From Gracilaria caudata (taxonomy: Eukaryota; Rhodophyta; Florideophyceae; Gracilariales; Gracilariaceae): DNA of 19,166 bases. A program made the translations under genes and the position numbers. Position 1 is the stretch's first letter. Each line of letters starts with the position of its first letter. The DNA lies in NCBI GenBank assembly GCA_030374735.1, contig JASCIV010000466.1, positions 1 to 19,166 of the forward strand, given 5' to 3'. Below are positions 1 to 7,288 of the stretch, piece after piece. The notes beneath the pieces are model-generated. The model was not told the origin of the DNA. It saw only the letters and a list, made by a program, of their open reading frames with translations, and searched no databases.

Positions 1-173
1 TGCAGACCAGACTTTGCGAGCGTATCCACGGTCTCGTTTTCTAAAACGCCGCAGTGGCTTGGAATCCAAGAGACGCACACCAGCTCACATCACAAACTCA
101 AGTTATAGAGCAGGCGAGCAAGTGCCTGCGTATCATAAACGCAGAGGTTGAAGCCGCGCTGACTGGCCTTGAG
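1..173 (-). pseudogene. LINE-type RNase H relic, runs off the left edge
   Basis: Read leftwards, the minus strand encodes the C-terminal half of a non-LTR retrotransposon RNase H domain. It has an Asp block (VYDTQALARLL) and then the diagnostic block WIPSHCGVLENETVDTLAKSG. The family pattern is W-(V/I)-P-S-H-x-G-(I/V)-x-x-N-E-x-x-D-x-L-A-K. Two of the catalytic Asp positions appear conserved. The frame has a TGA at 90-92 and a TAA at 174-176, so it is dead. A related but frame-broken stretch with GFGWHQKQ may be the start of the domain, to about 270. RNase H removes the RNA template strand during retrotransposition. The rest of the element would lie left of the window. The domain call is firm; the LINE clade is not assigned. 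Confidence 0.75.
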
Positions 174-307
174 TTAATTCCAAACGGCACCTCGAACGTC
201 TACGTCGATGAGCGTCGAGATCCAAGCGGTATTTTGCTTCTGATGCCAGCCAAAGCCTGTTCCAAAGTTAAGAACAAGTGCTCTCTGAAGCGCGCCTCAA
301 ATCGTTC

Positions 308-423
308 GAAACTGGAGTATTTGGCCTTTCTGCAGAAACAAAGCTTTCTTTTAAGGCTTTATAGTAGTTCAGAAATAGAAATCTACTGTCCATAAGGAAG
401 CACAAGAAGAAGAAACTGAAGTA
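308..423 (+). mobile_element. Short retroposed element copy 1 (insert 320-411) with its target-site duplication
   Basis: The insert of about 92 bp starts TTGGCCTT at 321, carries AAAGCTTTCTTT and CTGTCCA blocks, and ends in an AGAAGAAGAA tail. It is flanked by GAAACTGGAGTA (308-319) and GAAACTGAAGTA (412-423), a 12-bp target-site duplication with one mismatch. The same sequence family recurs at 8674-8768 and, on the minus strand, at 19166-19076. Copy 1 and copy 3 match at roughly three quarters of positions by eye. A simple-repeat tail plus a duplication of 12 bp is the signature of LINE-mediated (target-primed) insertion. No pol III A or B box is visible, so it is either a very short SINE-like unit or a 5'-truncated LINE 3' end. 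Confidence 0.65.
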
Positions 424-549
424 GGCGCGGGAAGAATCAACGTCGTTGCAGGCTTGTGAATGATGTTTCTTTTCTCTTTAGTGCAGTCGCAAAGCGGTGC
501 GCATCTGTTTGGCAACATGGCTGTCGTTTGGCAGCTAAGCCAGAGGTGT

Positions 550-1420
550 CACAGCCGGCGCCTGCGCGACAACAGCGCGAGCGCTACGAGCTCTCGCTTG
601 TGTTCCGCAGCGCGATGGAGCTGCGTGTGCTTCCGAATCGGTTGGGGCTGTGAACGTCTGCTCCGTGAGCCAGAAGCGCTTTGACCGGTGCAGGATAATA
701 TGAGGCACCGGTCGAAGCGCTGCTGGCGCGCGGCGCAGACGTTCACCGCACCAACAGACCATCAACATAATGTCCCTTCCAAAGCAGCCAAGTGCAACGC
801 TGTGCTACCTACCGCCGTCGTTTGTGCTCCAGGCAGCGCTTCCACGACTTGTTGAACGGCAATCCAGCACAACGGCCGTACATAACCGCCGGCGGAGAGA
901 ACCAAGTGAAGTCTGGTCGGTGCCTTCCTTCCACAGCTTATGTCCCGCACGCTACGACATCGTTGACAGTGTTAACCGATCCCCAGCCACCTCCTCCTTC
1001 GTCGAATCCCACCACCACCCCTCGCCCTATGACGCCATTACAGACTCACACCACCCACGTACAGTCCGAAGCCAGCGTCGCGACCATGCGAAAGCCATAA
1101 ACGAACTTCCGGCCGAATTATATTCCAACGCACTCACGTCTGCAGACCACAATCACATCTCGCAAGACACCACACACTCAATCACCATGATCCATAACGA
1201 TAACACTCACAGAATTGCCCAACTCCACCCGAGCAACTATGCACGTCGATACTTCTCCCTCGTGCCCATGAAAAGCAGCCGAGTTGCAAGGCAGCCAAGC
1301 CTAGGCTGCTTTCCTTCGCATCGGCACCGCCTCTCCAGCAGCGTCGTCACTTGCCGCACATCACCGCGCGCGACTGCTGCAGTCAGATCGGCGTCGATTG
1401 CAATGTCTGCTGCCGCGTCT
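550..1420 (-). pseudogene. Decayed ankyrin-repeat protein gene
   Basis: Ankyrin repeats are about 33-residue protein-binding modules with signatures such as G-x-T-A-L-H-x-A-A and V-x-x-L-L-x-x-G-A-D-V. On the minus strand, in order, I see DLTAAVARGDVRQVTTLLER (near 1386-1330) and then, after a +1 shift at AGGC/GGTGCC, GADAKESSLGLAALQLGC. Next come VGSTALHLAALEG (near 815-775), PVKALLAHGADVHSPNRFGS (688-627) and, after another shift, TQLHRAAEHKRELVALALL. Frameshifts, stops and lost repeat parts show the gene is broken. A module in the opposite orientation lies at 708-755. Open frames on the plus strand here (to 1639) are rich in Ser, Arg and His and are antisense artefacts. The ankyrin call is firm; the original protein is unknown. 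Confidence 0.7.
641..755. repeat. Inverted repeat made of two ankyrin modules
   Basis: The arms 641-691 and 705-755 are inverted copies around a 13-nt loop. The inner 17 bp (675-691 with 705-721) pair with a single G-U. The 48-nt coding parts differ at about 7 positions. Both arms translate as the same ankyrin motif in opposite directions: PVKALLAHGADVHSPN on minus and PVEALLARGADVHRTN on plus. Several differences fall at third codon positions, so the copies probably diverged under coding constraint before one was flipped. Confidence 0.7.
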
Positions 1421-1452
1421 CGCAGCCATCGCCACCGTCGCCCGCGGCGCGC

Positions 1453-1461
1453 CCTTTTATA
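1453..1461 (-). promoter_or_regulatory. TATA box upstream of the ankyrin pseudogene
   Basis: The minus strand reads TATAAAAGG, a consensus TATA box, inside a GC-rich stretch. It lies about 35 bp upstream of the first residues of the ankyrin reading (near 1419). The placement fits the promoter of the once-active gene. The same octamer TATAAAAG precedes the small gene at 5740. Confidence 0.5.
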
Positions 1462-1639
1462 CACCGTGCGTACCCCGCAATCACCCAATCGCTGCTCGCG
1501 CGCGCGCACTCTCGCGGTGGGGACCACTTGCCTTACACTGCGGCCCGTGCGCACAGCGGTGCGCGCAGTTGTTCCGCGCAGTTTGCCTGTGCTTGGGGCA
1601 GAGAGATATCACAGCTTTGACAGCAACCTTGTACAATAG

Positions 1640-2263
1640 CACCGTCTCTCGCATTCTCGTTTCCGTTTCGCTTGTTGTCATGCGCTCTGCCCGGCTCATC
1701 GCGCACATTGGTGCCCATTCGTGTGATAGGGCCACCACATCATCACATGGCCCCATGCCGCGTTACTCTGCGTCGCCCTTGATTCTCGTGGCTTATTCCT
1801 ACAAATGAGAGAGAGAGAATAGTCTTTCGCAACAGTGGCCCGTGCACCTTGACGAAAGCTTACACGGCATCTTGACCGAGTCGCGGTGCTGAGCACGTAT
1901 GGTACTGCCCATCGCGCTGCTTGTTGTCCCAGGCGTGTGCTCTTCTGCCTCACAGCCAAATGTTGACTACACCATGCCACTTGAGCTGCCCTTCGCACCC
2001 GCCGCCGCCAAATGATGCATAATAGAATTTAGTTATTTCGCACACTTGCCCGCTAACTGTATCAGATGCGCATTTCCATGGTTCTCGATTAGAATTGAGC
2101 AACGGCGACGATATGGTTGTAAAAACGGGAGCCACGACGGACAAGCACATCCAAAGAGCTTTGCTCTTCCTGCCGTACTTGGGTTTTACCGCCATTGATA
2201 CGCAAAATGCAGACTAACAAGCGATGAGTTTGGGGAGGGGAAGAACATTAAATTAAATACATT
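1640..2263. other. No recognisable gene
   Basis: No coding region is supported. Short open frames (for example 2195-1950 on minus) have no recognisable motif. A GAGAGAGAGA run lies near 1808-1818. From about 2240 the composition becomes AT-rich. Confidence 0.4.
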
Positions 2264-2318
2264 AATACATTTTTTGTTCAGATTCTGAACTGTTCAGAAT
2301 CTGAACAAAAAATGTATT
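2264..2318. repeat. Perfect 27-bp-arm palindrome with a nested duplicated operator-like core
   Basis: Arms 2264-2290 and 2292-2318 are exact reverse complements separated by a single T. Inside sit two tandem 15-bp near-palindromes, GTTCAGATTCTGAAC (2276-2290) and GTTCAGAATCTGAAC (2292-2306). They are flanked by a T run on the left and an A run on the right. It could form a cruciform or a transcript hairpin, or be two head-to-head terminal inverted repeats left by a transposon. Confidence 0.8.
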
Positions 2319-2329
2319 TATTCTCAATT

Positions 2330-2347
2330 GACCCTCAATTGAGGGTC
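2330..2347. repeat. 18-bp perfect palindrome
   Basis: GACCCTCAATTGAGGGTC is self-complementary over all 18 bases. It starts 12 bp after the larger palindrome, in the same AT-rich block. Confidence 0.75.
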
Positions 2348-2826
2348 CAAAATAGCAGATTTTTTTTGCAACAGGAGTCAAATCTAAAATTCATCACCGA
2401 AGAGAACATCTTTAAAGCCCGCACTTTTGACTTCCTGTTTTTGACTAGTTGTTTTTGCCTTTCCCTCAAATATAACTATTTTTGCGTAATGACCACTCTT
2501 AAAGAATTGTATATTTTAGGAAGTTTTGGGAGAATTTGGTTGATCACTCGGCAAAATATGTATAATAACTACTGAAAATTTCAGAACAAAATGGAATCTG
2601 CTATAAGACACAAGTCTGGTTTAATCCCTGTATCTATCAATGCATGCAAAAATAGATTTCCAATTCATATTATATGTGATCGGATACCTCCAAGAGTTCG
2701 CCAATTATGACAACCGTTCGCAAGCATTCAATGTCCAAAGATATCCTTATACAAGGGTATAGGCGCTAAGTGCCTTGCAAAAAAATTTTTTTTTCAGTTA
2801 CCTGTACTGTCGATTGTCCAAAGCAG
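2348..2826. other. AT-rich spacer, no supported gene
   Basis: The sequence is visibly AT-richer than its flanks, with runs of T and A (for example 2780-2793). An 87-codon frame starts inside the palindrome arm at 2312, but its composition (Phe, Leu, Asn, Tyr) simply mirrors the AT content. I do not call it a gene. Confidence 0.35.
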
Positions 2827-2834
2827 TATATATG
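2827..2834 (+). promoter_or_regulatory. Possible TATA element (TATATATG)
   Basis: TATATATG lies about 100 bp upstream of the ATG at 2935. That leaves room for a start site near 2855-2865 and a short leader. It is plausible only if the downstream frame is a real gene. Confidence 0.3.
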
Positions 2835-2934
2835 CAGATCCGCTCTCTATCAAAGCAGCCATCCTCTTCTGTTCTCCACAAAGTGGATTACACTCTTGCA
2901 TTGAAACGAGACAACATCTTTCCTGTAACAAATC

Positions 2935-3360
2935 ATGAATTGCCATCCCTATAGCGTCTCTGGCGGCGATGGAAGACAGACTCCTAGAAACAGGGAAGGT
3001 CTCGGCGTGTACACAAGAGGTGTAGCCAAAGCAAAAAAAATTCAGCAGAGAAAGAAAAGAATATCTCATTTATTGGGAACAGCAGAACAAGTCCCTCTCC
3101 CGATATTGGGGGCTACAGAATGTGATATGACGAAAGACCTTGCGTCTTTGATTCCGGAGATGAGAAGGGTTCAAGTTGCGCGTAATGCGGCTTGGGAAGG
3201 GGATGCGGTCACGCAGTTGGCCGCAACGGATACTGAGGCCGCAAGGGGTGCAGCGGCATTCGCTTCCGCGCCTAGACCGTCATCTAGCAGCACGGTACCC
3301 CCTAAAACTTCACAAGGTGTGGGACCTGGTGGTTCTACTTCAAGTTCAGCAACTAAATGA
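2935..3360 (+). CDS. Hypothetical 141-residue protein, possibly truncated by TGA
   Basis: I do not recognise the product. The N-terminal half is basic (KAKKIQQRKKR near residues 32-42). The middle is Ala-rich and probably helical. The last 35 residues are low-complexity Ser/Pro/Gly/Thr, typical of a disordered linker. The frame does not end cleanly. After the TGA at 3358-3360 the same phase stays open for another 63 codons to TAG at 3550, with basic, helix-like sequence such as REARIVSARLAKDFARALS. Either the gene is a pseudogene with a nonsense mutation, or the TGA is read through, or an intron lies across it. A TATA-like element precedes it. It could equally be the 5' end of a decayed transposon protein. 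Confidence 0.35.
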   Translation: MNCHPYSVSGGDGRQTPRNREGLGVYTRGVAKAKKIQQRKKRISHLLGTAEQVPLPILGATECDMTKDLASLIPEMRRVQVARNAAWEGDAVTQLAATDTEAARGAAAFASAPRPSSSSTVPPKTSQGVGPGGSTSSSATK

Positions 3361-3552
3361 CCCACCTGCCGTAGTGTAGGTTGGAGAAGGTACAAATCCC
3401 GTGAAGGTATTCCGCTTCGTGCCAATCGGAACAACATCACGATTCTACAACAAATGTTTCGAAGCCAGCTTCACCATAGACCTCGCGAAGCTCGTATAGT
3501 CAGTGCTAGACTGGCCAAGGATTTTGCCCGAGCCCTATCCTTGACTGACTAG

Positions 3553-5451
3553 CTTTCAAAACAGTTACCATTACTTTGGCTCACTGATCTCAACTTTTGG
3601 AAGGCATTTATAAAAGAGTTATGAATTCTTGAACTCTCTTCTGAAGCTCCAATTGCCTGTAAGATTCGAAGTAGAATCAGAAAATTAAGAAAGCCTTCAA
3701 GAAGATATCGGCGATGATGGGAAAAAGGAAAGAATAGAAACTCCACGTAAAATGACGTTCTTTCTTAAACACCGACTCTTGTAAGAGATCTTACACTTTC
3801 TCATTGTTCCCCTCTGTGTGTGTCACAACTAACAGTTGCTATCATACGTTGCAACACGTGGGAGTGGGCATCTCATCAGAGACGCCTCTGTATCAAAGGT
3901 AACGTGCACAGACAACAAAACTTGGCGAGATGATTTATGTCCCATTGTATTGAATCATTGCCTCTCAATGGTTCTGCAATCAGCAGCACGAATACGACAG
4001 ATTACAGAGCAACCATAAAACATGTCTTCGTTCTGCCGCCCGTGCAGAGCGCGGATGATATTTCCTCCCACGTTTTCATGCGCAGTTCTTCGTTGGTGCC
4101 CTACAAGCCTGGCCTGTCGATGACCTTCACATGATCTGAATACGCGAAGTGGTTCTCATCTGTGTCACGGCATTTAGGGCAGAAAGCCCGTAAGAGAGCA
4201 ATTCGCATGAAGCATAAGATTAAGCAACCACGTCTTGCCAACATCTTTGTTCCCACAAAAGATGAGCATGAATCAACGCTAGTCGCCTCACTTTGTCCCA
4301 TATGATTGTGTCGTAGAGACAACCGAAAATCTTTGTCCAAAATCCGACAATGCAAACGCATATGCGCGTCGAAAGTACCAAAATGTAAGGTTACCCCTGC
4401 TCTCTCGACATTTTTGCCTCAATCGAAACCATGATGGTGACTGCACAGAAATTGCGATTTTGTTTGCACAGCAGACGTTCATGCATTCCGCGACTTTTCT
4501 GCAACATGTTGATCATGCAATGATAAACATTAGGTCTTCGAAAACAAGCAAACACCACATCCAACTGCGTCCAAGAGCAAGCAAAATATGAATTCATCTT
4601 GGGATTGCACACAGCAAAAAAAAAGTAAATCAGCTTGGTTCAAACGAGATATTCGATATGTGGTTGAGGAACAAGGTCTAACTCTTACCCTTCCCGCGTA
4701 TAAGTATGAAAATGATTCGATGGAGAGGACCCGGACGGACCACTTGAACTTTCACGCGACATTCCACCACGATTCAAATATTGACACAAGAAAAACAGAT
4801 ACACTCGCCTCATAGCAAAGCATGTAACGCAGTCGAGGAACATAGAATCGAGCCCACATACCCTGTTCCTGGTATCCACACGGATTTTCTGCAACCCCCA
4901 AGCCGCAAGAAAAAAAGTGTTCAAAGACCTGGACCATCTCTCTCACATTCAACAAACGTTTAGAGGAAACCTATACTTTGCTCCAGGCCATACTGACCGT
5001 TCAAAGACAGAGAACCCAGTAGATAGGTAGCTATGGCTTGCTTTGGTTGGTTTTGCTTTGTACCAAGACTTTTTCGCGCTTTCAAAATTCGAGCATACAA
5101 CAATCATTCAGTGTGACCAAAATAAGCATCTTTACTTCCCTTTGTGGAATTAACCCACTTGAGAGACCTCTTCATATAATTCAAAGCGAAAATGATTTGC
5201 GTTTCGCGCATTACGAAAAACAATGTCGACATATGCCTGGAAAGAAGAAGCGAACCTCTTTAAGGAAACAAAACGGAGCGGGTGTCTTAGATTATTTGCC
5301 CGCCGCATTCCACGTTACTCTTCAATTCGACCGCCACGCAGGGAAAGGAGTAGGCAGCATTCACGCGATGTGATTACATCAGCTACTACGATTCAGAGCC
5401 TCAGAATTGTCACTTGACGGAGACATGGTCTGGCTAACACGAAATCGGACC
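3553..5451 (+). other. Stop-poor phase continuing the 2935 frame, possible decayed coding region
   Basis: No domain is recognisable. In the same phase as the 2935 frame, the stops read by eye are few: TGA at 3622, 3715, 3931, 4132, 4303, 4432, 4438, 4510 and 5371; TAA at 3748, 3766 and 4828; TAG at 3550, 4531, 4813, 4840, 5020 and 5449. That is about half the number expected for random DNA of this composition, and TAA is especially scarce. Coherent stretches include YAKWFSSVSRHLGQKARKRA (4141-4200). It may be a long element protein decayed mainly by substitution. Composition bias is the alternative. Confidence 0.2.
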
Positions 5452-5621
5452 TAGATACCAGGCTGCAAAACTGCTCCTTGGGTGGTTTTATCCACGTAAA
5501 GTTCTTTCTTCTTTTTCCCATTCAGGAAACTTTGACACTGTCGAAACAAGAAACGGCTGATTTCTGCCAGTGAACGAGGAAGGCTGGCGAAAAGCCATTG
5601 TTTCGTCCATCTCGGATTGGG

Positions 5622-5629
5622 TATAAAAG
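5622..5629 (+). promoter_or_regulatory. TATA box of the small gene at 5740
   Basis: TATAAAAG sits in the context GGGTATAAAAGGAG, an excellent TATA-box match. It is 118 bp upstream of the ATG at 5740, so transcription would start near 5650 with a leader of about 90 nt. Confidence 0.6.
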
Positions 5630-5739
5630 GAGAGCGATCGGACAACAAAGAGAACCGGGACAGCCTCACCCACCTCGACTTCGCCCAACTCACAACCTCC
5701 AAGGCTCGCCGTTGCACTTGCTTTAACATCCTATACAAA

Positions 5740-6072
5740 ATGCTTTCAGGAATCCGCAAGTGCTTCGGAAGGGAAGACTCGAGCCTTCTTCTCGCCACGG
5801 AAAACAGGCTCGTCGACCCGGAAGAGTACATTGAGTATGATGTGTACGGCCGGAGCGTGCCCCTTGAAGTTCTGGATCAGCAATTCATGGCGGCTCTGGA
5901 GGAGGAAAGCAGACGGCCCACACCGGCTGCTCGAAACGAGAGGAGAAGGAGAGTTCGGGAGGGCTTCGTTTGCCCAATTTTTTTCCTGAAGCCGTTCAGG
6001 AGAGCTGGGCGCAAGATATCTGCAGTGATACAGAGTCTGTATTACGACGGAACGTTTGACACAAGCTTTTAA
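5740..6072 (+). CDS. Small orphan protein, 110 residues
   Basis: The ATG at 5740 is chosen because it is the first in phase after the TATA box at 5622 and is preceded by A-rich CTATACAAA. The product is not recognised. Residues 1-60 are mixed and acidic (DPEEYIEYDVYGRSVPLEVL). Residues about 61-73 form a strongly basic run (ARNERRRRVREG). The C-terminus is amphipathic (FFLKPFRRAGRKISAVIQSL). There is no signal peptide or clear membrane helix. Third codon positions favour G and C more than the surrounding AT-rich DNA, which supports real coding. The basic run could bind nucleic acid or act as a nuclear signal; that is inference. No polyadenylation hexamer is visible just downstream. Confidence 0.55.
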   Translation: MLSGIRKCFGREDSSLLLATENRLVDPEEYIEYDVYGRSVPLEVLDQQFMAALEEESRRPTPAARNERRRRVREGFVCPIFFLKPFRRAGRKISAVIQSLYYDGTFDTSF

Positions 6073-6612
6073 CCAAAGCTTCATGATTCATGTAAAACAT
6101 GTCTTGCTGTGCAATCCCAGTGACCCAACATGAGACTCTTGCAAAACCAGCGCTAGTTGTTTTATGTACGTGCCAAGCGCTTGGCTTCCCAACTCTGTTT
6201 TACCCTCGAATTCTCGACGTAAAGCAGCTTCAGACATATGAAGCATCACTGCTTCAATTATCTCTTGAATTCACAGGCCATTGAATTAGACTTCGAGCAA
6301 ATTCAACCGACCGCAAATCGTATCCGGAAGCCTTTGGTCAACACTCGCTGCAGCATCAGCGATCAAGTAGAATGAATTGGAGTGCCGTGCAGCAATGACT
6401 CTCTACCGCCAATCCAATCCCACCAAGGCGACATCCCCACTTCCTCAGCACAACCTGTTCACAACTTTGCGTCTACTCCCTTCGAACAATGTTCACAAAC
6501 GCGTACTAAATGCTGCCTGTTGGAAAGCCTCAGGACTCAGGAACGATCCCAGTACAGCCCTTGCAGAATCCTGACCAGACGACTTCTGTACCCCGTTGTT
6601 GTTCGGCTTCGA
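6073..6612. other. No recognisable gene
   Basis: Only frames of up to about 85 codons occur, without motifs. I see no RNA gene or repeat here. Confidence 0.35.
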
Positions 6613-6876
6613 TCACATCCTTCCCAAATCTAGACTTTTTCGCACATCTGCTTTTGTACCGATGAGAGCAGGTCCGCCCACGAAAGACTCACCAGCGCTC
6701 GTTCTTGTGAGCGCACGAATTCTCTCGTCCTCTTTCCCAGAAAATCTCGAGAATGGCGCCCATATCGGAGAGACGACATCGACAAATATTAGCACGCCCT
6801 TTTCTCCTTTTGAAGGGGGAATGTACAAGACCAAATTGGGCCTAGAATGTCCGCGCATGAGGAACATTTTGATGCA
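6613..6876 (-). pseudogene. Ty3/Gypsy integrase-core-like fragment
   Basis: The minus-strand frame contains NLVLYIPPSKGEKGVLIFVD followed by VVSPIWAPFSRFSG. This follows the start of the retroviral integrase core, where the family pattern is D-F-V-x-G-L-P-P-S-K-G-x-x-x-I-L-V-x-V-D-x-(F/L)-(S/T)-K-x-x-x-F-x-P. The first catalytic Asp appears as Asn. Further on, GGPALIGTKADVRKS sits where H-G-x-P-x-x-I-V-S-D-R is expected but lacks the catalytic Asp in place. Integrase joins element DNA to the host chromosome; this copy would be inactive. The fragment points opposite to the gag frame that begins 413 bp to its right, so it is from a different or rearranged element. The match is by eye and moderate. 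Confidence 0.4.
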
Positions 6877-6892
6877 TCAACCATGTTGGTAA

Positions 6893-7288
6893 GGCGAGGG
6901 GACTCTCAATGATCTGGGTTAGCAAAACCGCTCTCGTACTGAAGAAGTTCCTGATTGTCTGTTTAGCAAGGGAAGTACCCTATCTTCTGATCAGTGCATC
7001 AGGATATTCCTCCTTCAGAAAGTTGTAAAACCTGTTGAGCAGATCTAAATTCAGAAGAGCCCCAACGGGCAAAAACTCTGTCAGGTCTAAAGACTCTGAT
7101 TAGAGAGCGAACGGCCGCGTAGACAGCTCTCGCTGTGTTAAACAATGACCAGATCAAGGCAGGGCCTTCTACTTTCTCGGGGTAGAGCTATTGTGCTCAT
7201 CATTCTGTGTTTCTCTCTGCATCCTCTTTCGCTGTAGAGCTGAACAATTATACTTATTTGCGCAGAAAGACTTACTCAAAGTCGAACA
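6893..7288. other. Leader region before the gag-like frame
   Basis: No open frame of note. A long terminal repeat, primer-binding site (tRNA complement) or polypurine tract would be expected upstream of gag in an intact element. I could not identify any of them with confidence. Confidence 0.3.

Noticed and set aside
54..395. Plus-strand frame with AEVEAALTGLELIP followed by VYVDE, reminiscent of an RNase H segment
   Set aside because: The minus strand over the same DNA carries the diagnostic WIPSHCGVLENETVD block; the plus resemblance is short and not continued.
770..1639. A 289-codon plus-strand frame
   Set aside because: It is the antisense of the ankyrin pseudogene. The product is Ser/Arg/His/Thr-rich without motifs, while the minus strand has clear ankyrin signatures and a TATA box.
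2935..5451. A genome-wide altered genetic code with TGA as a sense codon
   Set aside because: The intact kinase ends with TGA, and the inositol kinase also ends with TGA and uses TGG for Trp. Decay or local read-through are simpler explanations.
5451..5831. A 126-codon minus-strand frame
   Set aside because: It overlaps in antisense the TATA-driven gene at 5740 and has no promoter or motif of its own.
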